A stretch of 32,890 nucleotides of DNA, taken from assembly GCA_964496275.1 (NCBI GenBank), contig CAZBYL010000026.1:1-32890 (forward strand). Reading direction: 5' to 3'. A program made the position numbers and the translations under genes. Every line of letters starts with the position of its first letter. The first letter of the stretch is position 1. Source of the stretch: CAZBYL01 sp964496275 (GTDB lineage: Bacteria; Synergistota; Synergistia; Synergistales; Synergistaceae). A model generated the notes under the pieces. The model was not told where the DNA came from, did not search any database, and saw nothing but the letters and a program-made list of their open reading frames with translations. This document shows positions 1 through 7,755 of this stretch, one piece after another.

Positions 1-14
1 GGGGGCGCAAGATA

Positions 15-1319
15 ATGGAAAAAATATTATTCAGAGGTTTTAAGATTTTAGACGGACATAAATTTATCGCCGAGGATTCTGTTCTTGTCGAGAACGGTCT
101 TGTTGCGAAGGTCGGAACAGATCTCGCCTGCGATGGAGCGGATGTCATAGAGGGAGAGGGGCGTATTCTTACCCCCGGATTTATAGACCTTCATGCGCAT
201 TTCAGAGATCCGGGCGGCGAATGGAACGAGGACATAGCGTCAGGCGCCGCTGCCGGTGCTGCGGGCGGTTTTACGACATTGGTCGCAATGCCGAATACAA
301 AACCTGCAATATCGGAACCTTCTCTTATTGAGTACGTGTTGAGCCACGGACGCGCCGCAGGTGCGTCGCGCATACTTCCTGCGGGCTGTGTCAGTAAGGG
401 GCGTGAAGGCAAGGAGATGGCGGAGCTGCTGAAGATGGCGGAGGCCGGAGCTGTATTCTTTACGGACGACGGAGCCCCGGTTGCTACGAGCAACCTTTTG
501 CGCCTTGCTCTTCTTTACGCCGGAAAGGACCAGCCCAGAATTATGGAGCATCCGGAGGAGATCAGCCTCTTCAAAGGCGGACAGGTTCATGAGGGCCGTG
601 TGAGCGCTCTGAGCGGACTCAAAGGCATACCCGCCGCATCCGAGGAAATAGACGTCGCCCGCGGCATAGCTCTTGCCCGCGAGACCGGCGGAAGAATCCA
701 CTTCACGCACTTGAGCAGCAAGGGCGCTCTCGGACTCATTCGTCAGGCAAAAAAAGAGGGCTTGGATATAACCTGCGACACGACTTTCCACCACCTCACA
801 CTGAACGAAAACGCTGTTATCAACAGCGGCTACAACTCTCGCTATAAGGTGAACCCGCCGCTTCGCAGCGCGGAGGATCAGAAGGCCCTGTGGGAAGGTC
901 TGCAGGACGGTACGGTAGATGCGATAGTTACGGACCATGCGCCATGGCACATGGACGAAAAGGACGAACCTTTCCAGGAAGCTCCGTTCGGAATCGCGTC
1001 TTTGGATTGCGCGGTGGCAGTACTTATAGATTTTAAAAACAGAAATTATCCTGATGTTCCGATGGAACTTCTCTTTGAAAAGATGACTTCCTCACCGGCA
1101 GCTCTCCTTCCGGAAAAATGGCAGGGGCTCGGAGTTATAGCCGAGGGTGCCGCGGCTGATATCACAGTAATAGATGAGGAGCGCACCCGCATCGTGGATT
1201 GTGCCGAGTGGAAAAGTAAGGCACGCTGCTGTCCATGGGAAGGTATCGCTCTGACAGGTTGGCCCGTTATGACATTCGTCGAAGGACGCAAGGTGTGGCA
1301 GGACAACGAAGAGCTTTAA
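15..1319 (+). CDS. pyrC: Dihydroorotase (PyrC)
   Basis: This 434-residue cytoplasmic amidohydrolase closes N-carbamoyl-aspartate to dihydroorotate, the third step of de novo UMP synthesis. The metal-binding HxH motif is visible as DLHAHFRDPG (H60, H62), followed by MPNTKP, by FTDDG in mid-protein and by TDHAPWH near the C-terminal third. These are class I (long-form) dihydroorotase signatures, and the length fits that class. The start is an ATG preceded by a GGGGG ribosome-binding run at the very edge of the window, so an upstream pyrB or other pyrimidine gene probably lies just outside. It is followed by a strong terminator, which separates it from pyrF and pyrE. Confidence 0.95.
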   Translation: MEKILFRGFKILDGHKFIAEDSVLVENGLVAKVGTDLACDGADVIEGEGRILTPGFIDLHAHFRDPGGEWNEDIASGAAAGAAGGFTTLVAMPNTKPAISEPSLIEYVLSHGRAAGASRILPAGCVSKGREGKEMAELLKMAEAGAVFFTDDGAPVATSNLLRLALLYAGKDQPRIMEHPEEISLFKGGQVHEGRVSALSGLKGIPAASEEIDVARGIALARETGGRIHFTHLSSKGALGLIRQAKKEGLDITCDTTFHHLTLNENAVINSGYNSRYKVNPPLRSAEDQKALWEGLQDGTVDAIVTDHAPWHMDEKDEPFQEAPFGIASLDCAVAVLIDFKNRNYPDVPMELLFEKMTSSPAALLPEKWQGLGVIAEGAAADITVIDEERTRIVDCAEWKSKARCCPWEGIALTGWPVMTFVEGRKVWQDNEEL

Positions 1320-1343
1320 ACTGATAAGTAAGTAGTTGTAACA

Positions 1344-1408
1344 AGCCCCCGCTTTTCAGACCGAAGTTGTATGTGCAAAAACTTCCGAGCTTGAAAGCGG
1401 GGTTTTTA
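1344..1408 (+). terminator. Rho-independent terminator after pyrC
   Basis: A long imperfect hairpin pairs CCCCGCTTT near 1347-1355 with AAAGCGGGG near 1394-1402. A nested GAAGTT/AACTTC helix lies inside it, and the tail is TTTTTATA. It lies 25 bases past the pyrC stop, as expected for an intrinsic terminator. Confidence 0.85.
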
Positions 1409-1461
1409 TAATTCGCACTGTTTACTGCGTAAATTGCAGGGTCAGATAGAATTCTTTAGGC

Positions 1462-1467
1462 TATAAT
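1462..1467 (+). promoter_or_regulatory. Possible -10 element for pyrF-pyrE
   Basis: A perfect TATAAT lies 27 bases before the pyrF start and downstream of the pyrC terminator, where a new promoter is needed. No good -35 is visible at 16-18 bp; TTGCAG at 1434-1439 is 22 bp away. The call rests on position and the -10 alone. Confidence 0.4.
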
Positions 1468-1493
1468 ATTTCAAAGGCTGGGGGTGCTTTTTT

Positions 1494-2195
1494 ATGGGAA
1501 AAAATAATTGCGGATTGATTGTCGCTCTGGATCTCCCCACTCTTGACGGGGCACGGGCTTTTCTTGAAAAATTGGATAAGGCCACTCCCTATGTCAAGGT
1601 CGGACCGAGACTTTATGCGATGGGCGGCATAGGTTTTGCAAAGGAAATAATATCTATGGGGTACAATCTTTTTCTGGACTTGAAGCTCCATGACATACCG
1701 AATACAGTTGCGTCAGCGGTGGAACCTCTGTCTGAGATCGGCCTGTGGGCTCTTACCATTCACACGTCAGGCGGATATGAGATGATGTCGCGTTCCGTTG
1801 CGATGCGGGACAAAACAGGCAGTAAGATGAATCTTTTCGGTATAACGGTACTTACAAGTCTTGGCGGTGAGCTTTGGAGCGATGTACACCCCGGCTCGGA
1901 CTTGAGAGAGTCTTTGGTTGCAAGAGCAAACACGGCAGAAAGAGCCGGACTCGACGGAATAGTCTGTTCTCCGCTCGATCTTGAACTTTTGGGCGGGCAC
2001 GCCAAGAGTCTCGTCCGTGTCGTTCCCGGGATACGCGCCGCAAAAGTTAGTACCGAGGATCAGACGCGCGTCGCTACGGCGAGGGAAGCTGCCGATATGG
2101 GAGCAGGCTACATAGTTGTAGGGCGTCCCATACTTGAAGCTGCAGATCCGATTGCCGCCGCCTGCGGTATTTTGGATACTTTGAAGGGGGATTAG
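1494..2195 (+). CDS. pyrF: Orotidine 5'-phosphate decarboxylase (PyrF)
   Basis: This 233-residue enzyme catalyses the last step of UMP synthesis, decarboxylation of OMP. The catalytic D-x-K-x-x-D signature is seen as DLKLHD (D62, K64, D67), followed by IPNTV. The C-terminal phosphate-binding segment reads YIVVGRPI. Length and motifs match the short bacterial group I PyrF. The ATG at 1494 follows a GGGGGTG ribosome-binding site. The gene ends 2 bases before pyrE, so the two are almost certainly co-transcribed. Confidence 0.95.
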   Translation: MGKNNCGLIVALDLPTLDGARAFLEKLDKATPYVKVGPRLYAMGGIGFAKEIISMGYNLFLDLKLHDIPNTVASAVEPLSEIGLWALTIHTSGGYEMMSRSVAMRDKTGSKMNLFGITVLTSLGGELWSDVHPGSDLRESLVARANTAERAGLDGIVCSPLDLELLGGHAKSLVRVVPGIRAAKVSTEDQTRVATAREAADMGAGYIVVGRPILEAADPIAAACGILDTLKGD

Positions 2196-2197
2196 GA

Positions 2198-2806
2198 ATG
2201 AGCTGTTCATGCGGATGTGAGTGCGGAGATGTAGTAGCAAAACGCATTCAGGAAATGATGAAGGAGAGCGGAGCTCACCTTGAGGGGCATTTTAAACTTA
2301 CGTCCGGACTCCACAGCGGACACTACTTGCAGTGTGCTCTTATGCTCAGGTTCCCGAAGTTTGCTGCTTATGCTGGTGAGAAGCTTGCAGAGCGTCTTGC
2401 TCCGTACAAACCCGAATTTATACTTTCTCCCGCTTTGGGCGGTCTTATCATAGGGCATGAGGTTGCAAGAGCATTGGACATTCCTTTTATATTCTGCGAG
2501 CGGCAGGACGGAGAAATGAGACTCCGCAGGTTTCCTGTGCCCGAGGGGAAAAGGTTTGCCCTTGTGGAAGACGTTGTCACAACCGGAAAATCTTCCAGAG
2601 AAACAGCGCAGATTCTTGTCAACTGCGGTGCGGAGTGGGTGGCTTCGGGTTCTGTGATAGACAGACGCCCTGCTTCCGCCTGTGATGATTGGGAACTACA
2701 TTCACTTTGGAAACTGGCGTTTCCCGTATATGACCCCGACGACTGTCCGCTATGCCGTGAGGGTATTCCCCTTGTGAAGCCGGGAAGCCGCCCTGACTCA
2801 AAATAA
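2198..2806 (+). CDS. pyrE: Orotate phosphoribosyltransferase (PyrE)
   Basis: PyrE transfers ribose-5-phosphate from PRPP to orotate to give OMP, the substrate of the PyrF encoded just upstream. The PRPP-binding loop is clear as LVEDVVTTGKSS, and FKLTSGLHSGHY is the usual N-terminal substrate region. At 202 residues it is of normal length. It is unusual in opening with four alternating cysteines (C3, C5, C7, C9 in MSCSCGCECGD) and in having a CPLC pair near the C-terminus, which suggests metal binding or a redox role not usual for PyrE. The start follows pyrF by two bases, and a GGGGATTAGG run upstream serves as ribosome-binding site. Its stop codon overlaps the next gene. Confidence 0.93.
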   Translation: MSCSCGCECGDVVAKRIQEMMKESGAHLEGHFKLTSGLHSGHYLQCALMLRFPKFAAYAGEKLAERLAPYKPEFILSPALGGLIIGHEVARALDIPFIFCERQDGEMRLRRFPVPEGKRFALVEDVVTTGKSSRETAQILVNCGAEWVASGSVIDRRPASACDDWELHSLWKLAFPVYDPDDCPLCREGIPLVKPGSRPDSK

Positions 2807-3642
2807 TGTCTGTTTTGTCGCTGAGACATCTTTCCGGCAGAGCGGCAGTTTTCTCAGCGGCATTCTTTTTGTGCCTCTGTTCGTTTGCCGCACCCCTTTT
2901 TGCGGCAAACTTTTCCGTTACGTCACCATGGGTATACACGATAGCTTCCTTTATAGGCGGTGACAACGCCGGTGTAAGGTCGCTTTCCGTGTGGAATGCC
3001 GATGGCAATACCGCTGTAGTCTCTTCGCCCAGGGGCAGTGAGTATATAATTGCTCTGGACGCAAAAGACGCATCGCGTTTCAGAATAAGCAAAAACAATA
3101 AGAGACTCTTTCTGCTTTACCAAAATATTCCGTTGGCGGATAGCAATGTGCGCTCCGCCTTTTATGACCCTGCAACTTTACCGTTTATAGCGCAAAAAGT
3201 TATGAAGGCAATGGCAGAAGCCGATGATAAACGCTACTCGTTTTACCAGCGTCGGCTCGCGGAGTTTCAATCAAGAATAGAGAGCACAATGGACATAGGC
3301 AAACATCTTCTGGGGAAGGCTAAGATGCTTGACCTTACCGGTGCGCAGGGCAGTTGGGTCAGATCCGCTGTTCCCGGTGCGGTTCGTCCGCCGGATTCTG
3401 TGTGGAGAAGCTGGCTTGACGGTGACAGCGCAGCTCTTAATGCCGCGCTGAGCGAAGCTTCCAGGCGGGGCTGGCTTCTGTTGCTTGACCCTTGGACCCC
3501 GCAGCAGATTCGTACTGCGGCTCAGGCTTATCAGTTTAGGCTGACTCTCCCTCCGCCATCCATGAAACAAGATTATTTTGTGCATCTTCATGAGGTTTTT
3601 ATCGCCATCAACAATAAAATAAATCAGCCTAAAACGAAATAG
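2806..3642 (+). CDS. Secreted TroA/ZnuA-like protein, probably not a functional metal binder
   Basis: This 278-residue protein begins with a signal peptide: a hydrophobic stretch at about residues 13-33 ending LFA before ANFSV. The middle segment (DPATLPFIAQKVMKAMAEADDKR... then YQRRLAEFQSRIE) resembles the helix that follows the metal-binding DP motif in cluster A-I solute-binding proteins of the ZnuA/TroA type. The histidines that bind zinc or manganese in that family are not apparent, and no ABC permease or ATPase genes of a metal transporter sit beside it. It may be a degenerate member with a structural or envelope role. Its ATG overlaps the pyrE stop by one base (TAATG), so translation is probably coupled. 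The family assignment is inference from pattern only. Confidence 0.6.
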   Translation: MSVLSLRHLSGRAAVFSAAFFLCLCSFAAPLFAANFSVTSPWVYTIASFIGGDNAGVRSLSVWNADGNTAVVSSPRGSEYIIALDAKDASRFRISKNNKRLFLLYQNIPLADSNVRSAFYDPATLPFIAQKVMKAMAEADDKRYSFYQRRLAEFQSRIESTMDIGKHLLGKAKMLDLTGAQGSWVRSAVPGAVRPPDSVWRSWLDGDSAALNAALSEASRRGWLLLLDPWTPQQIRTAAQAYQFRLTLPPPSMKQDYFVHLHEVFIAINNKINQPKTK

Positions 3643-3649
3643 TTTTTCT

Positions 3650-3680
3650 TTGCCGAGTGCCGCAGCGTCAGTGGTATAAT
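3650..3680 (+). promoter_or_regulatory. Probable sigma-70 promoter for lptA-lptB-murJ
   Basis: TTGCCG at 3650-3655 and a perfect TATAAT at 3675-3680 are separated by 19 bp, 70 bases before lptA and just after the preceding gene stops at 3642. Confidence 0.55.
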
Positions 3681-3694
3681 GTGAAATAGCTGTG

Positions 3695-3722
3695 AACTTC
3701 GGATAGTACGAAGTTTGTTTTT
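3695..3722 (+). terminator. Hairpin with T-rich tail in the lptA leader
   Basis: AACTTCG at 3695-3701 pairs with CGAAGTT at 3709-3715 around a 7-base loop and is followed by TGTTTTTG. It lies downstream of the candidate lptA promoter, so it would be in the lptA leader. It could terminate read-through from the pyr genes or act as a weak attenuator. Confidence 0.45.
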
Positions 3723-3749
3723 GAATCATTATCGGAATGGGGTCGTAAT

Positions 3750-4622
3750 ATGCCGCGTAATCTGGTTTTTTTCTTCATGATTTTATTTTCCGTCTGTTTT
3801 TTTGCTCCCGCTTCCGCGCTCTCTGCCGAGAAGGCCACGATGGAAGCGGATACTCTCACGTATAACGTAAATACAAAAAGAGCAACTGCTGTAGGCAATG
3901 TTGTTATCAAGAAGGACGGCGCAGTTCTGTTTGGAAATTCCGCAGACGGTAATATGGAGTCGTCCGAATTTACTTTGAAAGGCAATGTCAGAGGCAATTT
4001 CCCAAAACAAAACGCACAGCTTGTTTCCGAGTCTCTTAAATGGAAAAAAAATCCATCTTCAAAGAACGGGATAGTGGAGGCTTTTTCCAACGTGTTCCTT
4101 ACAAGGGGGAGCGCGGACAAGCTCAGAGCACAATACGTGCGTTGGGAAACAGATACTGAAAATTATGCGGCCAGAGGAAATGTCGATGCGATAAGTGAAA
4201 GCAGAATCCTCAAGGCAGGAGAAGCCGTACGGAACGGCGATAAATTTTGGGGCAAAAATGTTACCCGCTATGAGGACAGAGTCAAAAAGGTAGGGTTTTC
4301 AGCAGCCTCTGTCGAAGGTACATTCCGCGGCAAACTTATGGCTGAGGTTGTCGCGTCGGGCTCTGTTTCCATCGATTATGTCGATAAAGCTGGGCTTAAG
4401 ACTGTTGTAACCGGAGACAAAGCAATATACTCCAAGGATAGGGGTACTGTTGTAATATCCGGCAACGCGAGCGCTGTGCGCAGTGACGGTAAGGTCGTTA
4501 CCGCGGACAATCTTGTCCTGCATGAAGAGAGTAAAAATATAGAGGCTATCGGACGTTCAAAAATCACCTTCGATATGCCTAAAAACGATAAAAAAGCAAA
4601 CTCCGAAGCAAAGGGTAATTGA
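3750..4622 (+). CDS. lptA: LptA/OstA-family periplasmic LPS transport protein
   Basis: LptA forms the periplasmic bridge that carries lipopolysaccharide from the inner to the outer membrane. The 290-residue product has a signal peptide (hydrophobic residues about 4-22, cleavage after ALSA). OstA-type beta-jellyroll repeats follow: MEADTLTYNVNTKRATAVGNV near the N-terminus, and a second copy in the C-terminal half (VVTGDKAIYSKDRGTVVISGN, then KVVTADNLVLHEESKNIEAIG). It is longer than E. coli LptA, consistent with extra repeats. It overlaps or abuts lptB, its ATPase partner. Its presence is direct evidence for an outer membrane with LPS-like lipid. Confidence 0.85.
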   Translation: MPRNLVFFFMILFSVCFFAPASALSAEKATMEADTLTYNVNTKRATAVGNVVIKKDGAVLFGNSADGNMESSEFTLKGNVRGNFPKQNAQLVSESLKWKKNPSSKNGIVEAFSNVFLTRGSADKLRAQYVRWETDTENYAARGNVDAISESRILKAGEAVRNGDKFWGKNVTRYEDRVKKVGFSAASVEGTFRGKLMAEVVASGSVSIDYVDKAGLKTVVTGDKAIYSKDRGTVVISGNASAVRSDGKVVTADNLVLHEESKNIEAIGRSKITFDMPKNDKKANSEAKGN

Positions 4623-4624
4623 TA

Positions 4625-5362
4625 ATGGAAAAAAATGAAGCCGGAATATTGAGGGCTGACCACCTCATAAAAACCTTCAGCGGAAGGCGCGTTGTAAATG
4701 ATGTTTCGATAAATATCCGCAAAGGTGAAATTGTCGGTCTGCTCGGCCCGAACGGAGCCGGAAAGAGCACAACATTCTATATGATAGTGGGAAGAATACT
4801 TCCGGAGAGCGGTTCGGTTCATGTCAATGACCTCGACGTGTCGTTTATGCCGATGTACCGGCGCGCCCGCGTGGGGCTCGGTTACTTGCCGCAGGAGTCC
4901 TCTGTTTTCAGAAATCTTACCGTGCGGGAAAATCTGGATTTGGTGCTTGAAGAGTCCGGAATGCCTTCAAAAGAGCGTTCCTTAAAAATCGATATCCTGC
5001 TGAATGATTACGGTATTGCTCATATAAGTGATGTGCTCGGTGTTTCGCTTTCGGGCGGTGAGAGAAGGCGTGTTGAGATTGCAAGGTGTCTTGCGCTCGA
5101 ACCCTCTTTTATTCTTCTTGACGAGCCGTTCAGCGGCATAGACCCCATAGCTGTGGCGGATTTGCAGTCTATTATTAAAAACCTGAAAGACAAAGGATAC
5201 GGTGTCCTGCTTACTGATCACAATGTGCGCGAGACTCTCTCTATCACGGACAGAGCTTACCTTATACATGACGGTAAAGTATTTCTTGACGGATTGCCCG
5301 ACGAAATTGCCAATAATGAACTTGCTAAGAAGTTCTATCTTGGTGAAGACTTCACTTGGTAG
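4625..5362 (+). CDS. lptB: LPS export ABC transporter ATP-binding protein (LptB)
   Basis: LptB powers extraction of LPS from the inner membrane with LptF/LptG, which are not in this window. Walker A is GPNGAGKST (residues 41-49), the ABC signature is LSGGE at about 142, Walker B is ILLDEPFSGIDP, and the switch histidine is in TDHNVRETL. The last two segments are typical of LptB rather than generic ABC ATPases. I prefer the ATG at 4625, which has AGGG nine bases upstream, over an in-frame TTG at 4619 that overlaps the lptA stop and would be too close to that ribosome-binding site. The product is then 245 residues. Confidence 0.93.
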   Translation: MEKNEAGILRADHLIKTFSGRRVVNDVSINIRKGEIVGLLGPNGAGKSTTFYMIVGRILPESGSVHVNDLDVSFMPMYRRARVGLGYLPQESSVFRNLTVRENLDLVLEESGMPSKERSLKIDILLNDYGIAHISDVLGVSLSGGERRRVEIARCLALEPSFILLDEPFSGIDPIAVADLQSIIKNLKDKGYGVLLTDHNVRETLSITDRAYLIHDGKVFLDGLPDEIANNELAKKFYLGEDFTW

Positions 5363-5374
5363 CCGGTAATACCC

Positions 5375-6949
5375 GTGAGCAGTAACGAAAACCTTTCCGG
5401 CATGGTGAGACATGCCATGAGAATGATGGTTGGCACTCTTGCAAGCCGTGTGCTGGGACTTGTGAGGGAGATGCTTACCGCTGCGCTCTTCGGAGCGACT
5501 CGGCAGCTTGATGCTTTCTACGTTGCCTACACTCTTGCCAACCTTGCAAGGCAGCTTCTTGCCGAAGGAGCTTTATCCGCATCTTTTGTCCCTGTTTTTT
5601 CACGCACCCTTGCCGCAAACGGGAAGGACTCCGCTCGTGACCTTGCGCGTGAAGCTCTCTCGGTGCTGCTTGTGGGCGGTATCTTTGTAGTTACACTGGG
5701 AATTATCTTTGCTCCTCTTTTCGTCGGAGTAATGGCGCCGGGCTTTACATCGGAGGGGCGCGCTCTTGCCGTATCCCTTACGCGAATGATGTTTCCGTTC
5801 CTGATTCTCATATCCGTAGGCGCTCTTGCGATGGGAGTGCTCAACAGTATGGGCAGCTTCTTTGTACCGGCTGTAGCCCCGGCGATGAGCAACATAGCCT
5901 ACATACTCTTCCTTCTTGCCACTATGAAACACCTTTCCGTATGGAATCTTGCCACAGCCGTGCTTTTGGGCGGTTTCTGCCACATGCTTATGCAGTGGTA
6001 CTGGTGCGGGCGTATGGGAATAAGGCTGATACCATCCGTGCCTCACAGAAATAACCCGGAACTTCGCAGTATGATGGCTCTCTTTTTACCCTATGCCGCA
6101 GGGCTTTCTCTCAATCAGGTGAATCCGGTTATCAGCCGTATGCTTGGTTCCTTCTTGGAGGGCGGTTCCATATCCGTATTAAACTATGCCGACAGAGTTT
6201 TGCAGCTGCCGCTTGGACTTTTTGTTATAGCGATCTCACAGGCTGTCCTTCCGATGCTTTCGCGTCAGAATCCGGAAGACAGGGTCGGGTTCAGGGATTT
6301 TATCCGCGATGCTCTGAGGTTTAACCTGTTTGTTGTTCTTCCTGTGGCTATAGGCCTGTTTGTCGTCTCGGACGAGGTTATACATATTCTTTTCTACAGG
6401 GGAGCATTTTCGGAATGGGCATGGCATGCGACAGCCACCGCTCTTGCCCTTTACGGGCTTGGACTTCCCGGTATGGCGAGCAGTACTGTCATACTCAGGG
6501 CAATGTATGCCAGAAGAATGCCTCGTGCCGCGGTCTTTGTAACAGCCGTAACAGTATCCGTAAATATATGTGCCAGCTTGATTCTTATGCCGCTTTTTAA
6601 GTATGCGGGGCTTGCCGCCGCAACAGCGCTTGCCTTTACCTGTGCAAGCCTATACGGAGGATGGGCTCTGTCCCGTGATTTGAAAGAAAAATTGAATATA
6701 TTTGATAAAAAATGGACTGCAAAAATCGGCGCCGCTTCCGGACTTATGCTGCTTTGCCTTCTTTTGCTGAGGCTGATTCTTCCATATCCGCACACGCATG
6801 GAATTTTGCCGCGCGCTGCATGGATAGGCGGTGCAATGCTATTGGCGGCCGGGGTGTATGCCGCCTCAACGGTTTTTTTGCACTGTCCCGAGTGGCAGTG
6901 GATACGGGGCGCGGTTAAAGGTAAAAAAGCTTCGTCTCCTCAGAATTAA
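5375..6949 (+). CDS. murJ: Lipid II flippase MurJ
   Basis: MurJ flips lipid II across the cytoplasmic membrane for peptidoglycan synthesis. This 524-residue, highly hydrophobic protein shows the family N-terminus: SRVLGLVREMLTAALFG, then DAFYVAYTLANLARQLLAEGALSASFVPVF, with the conserved charged residues that line the cavity. Many hydrophobic segments follow, consistent with the 14 helices known for the MOP-superfamily fold. The GTG at 5375 lies 13 bases after lptB, so lptA-lptB-murJ look like one envelope operon. The ribosome-binding site of that GTG is weak; an in-frame ATG at 5402 is an alternative start that keeps all the conserved residues. Confidence 0.92.
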   Translation: MSSNENLSGMVRHAMRMMVGTLASRVLGLVREMLTAALFGATRQLDAFYVAYTLANLARQLLAEGALSASFVPVFSRTLAANGKDSARDLAREALSVLLVGGIFVVTLGIIFAPLFVGVMAPGFTSEGRALAVSLTRMMFPFLILISVGALAMGVLNSMGSFFVPAVAPAMSNIAYILFLLATMKHLSVWNLATAVLLGGFCHMLMQWYWCGRMGIRLIPSVPHRNNPELRSMMALFLPYAAGLSLNQVNPVISRMLGSFLEGGSISVLNYADRVLQLPLGLFVIAISQAVLPMLSRQNPEDRVGFRDFIRDALRFNLFVVLPVAIGLFVVSDEVIHILFYRGAFSEWAWHATATALALYGLGLPGMASSTVILRAMYARRMPRAAVFVTAVTVSVNICASLILMPLFKYAGLAAATALAFTCASLYGGWALSRDLKEKLNIFDKKWTAKIGAASGLMLLCLLLLRLILPYPHTHGILPRAAWIGGAMLLAAGVYAASTVFLHCPEWQWIRGAVKGKKASSPQN

Positions 6950-6978
6950 AAATATAACATGGTGTAGGGGGAATGTTT

Positions 6979-7518
6979 ATGAAAAAGGTTATGCTGTGTG
7001 CTGTTTTTCTCATTGTCTCTCTGTTTTTTGCAGGAATCGCCTCCGCCGCGAGGCTGTCGGAGGAACTTGTAAAGCTCCTTGAGTCGCATCAAGTAAACTG
7101 TTGGGTAGAGGGAGAAATTATGGGCGACCTCATTCTCGGCGCGAGAGGTTCTATACAGTTTATCTATCTGGACGAACCGATGTCTTTGGCAATACGAGAA
7201 GATAAGAAGCTTGCTCCCTGGGTTGACGATATAAACCAATACTATGGCTCTCCCGGAACTGCCGGCAAGGCCCTCTTTGTTGTGCAGATTCAGAGCAACA
7301 AACCGTGGAATGTCGAAATATCAAAATTCAAAGTCGGAAATTACAACCCCAAAATTGAAGACGTGCTCACCCCGAGTTGGAGAAACCCCATAGGGAGTTT
7401 GCAGTCGGGGGAAAAAGGGCAATTTGCCTTTGTTGTTCCGAAATCCGAGCTTAAAAAGGGTAAAGAAATAGAAATAGGCTACGATAAAGATATTCTCAAG
7501 TGGAGCGTCCCCAAATAA
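6979..7518 (+). CDS. Secreted protein of unknown function
   Basis: I do not recognise this 179-residue protein. It starts with a clear signal peptide (MKKVMLCAVFLIVSLFFAG, then IASA before ARLSEE). The mature part is soluble, carries a single cysteine, and ends in a beta-rich region with an Ig-like feel (PWNVEISKFKVGNY and KGQFAFVVPKSELKKG). The ATG at 6979 is chosen because AGGGGG lies seven bases upstream; the ATG six bases earlier would be one base from that site. The C-terminal half resembles small beta-sandwich modules in which a protein buffers perturbing forces, but this is impression, not homology. It is followed after one base by a zinc-ribbon gene. Confidence 0.75.
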   Translation: MKKVMLCAVFLIVSLFFAGIASAARLSEELVKLLESHQVNCWVEGEIMGDLILGARGSIQFIYLDEPMSLAIREDKKLAPWVDDINQYYGSPGTAGKALFVVQIQSNKPWNVEISKFKVGNYNPKIEDVLTPSWRNPIGSLQSGEKGQFAFVVPKSELKKGKEIEIGYDKDILKWSVPK

Positions 7519-7519
7519 G

Positions 7520-7690
7520 ATGCACACATACAAATGCGCCGGGTGCGGACACCTGTTTAAAACAGAAGATTTTGCCGATAAATGCCCTAAGTGCAGATGC
7601 AAAATTCTCATTCACAAAGACGGAGAGAGCAGACGTAAAAAGAACTGCGGCTGCGGCGGTAATTGCTCTTCATGCGGAGGCTGCCGCTGA
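7520..7690 (+). CDS. Small Cys-rich zinc-ribbon protein (FmdB-like)
   Basis: A 56-residue reading frame begins one base after the preceding stop codon. It reads MHTYKCAGCGHLFK and then CPKC, giving two CxxC knuckles (C6, C9 and C22, C25) that should bind one zinc, as in FmdB-type putative regulatory proteins. The tail adds a cluster CGCGGNCSSCGGC (C43, C45, C49, C52, C55), so 10 of 56 residues are cysteine. The tail recalls the Cys/Gly-rich ends of small FmdB/rubredoxin-like proteins in anaerobes. Function is unknown; zinc or iron binding is inferred. Confidence 0.7.
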   Translation: MHTYKCAGCGHLFKTEDFADKCPKCRCKILIHKDGESRRKKNCGCGGNCSSCGGCR

Positions 7691-7755
7691 TTTAGGCAAA
7701 CATTGTCTTTGGATTTTTGCCGCAGTTATTTTTGCTTTGGCGATGGAGGAACATT

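Noticed and set aside
240..950. Long reverse-strand reading frame inside pyrC
   Set aside because: It lies wholly opposite a gene with clear catalytic motifs, has no ribosome-binding site and no recognisable domain.
3695..3722. A metabolite riboswitch in the lptA leader
   Set aside because: The leader is only about 60 bases with one short hairpin, and no known riboswitch core is present.
7717..7755. Longer TsaD start at TTG 7717
   Set aside because: The extension has no homology and no ribosome-binding site, whereas GGAGGA precedes the ATG at 7756.
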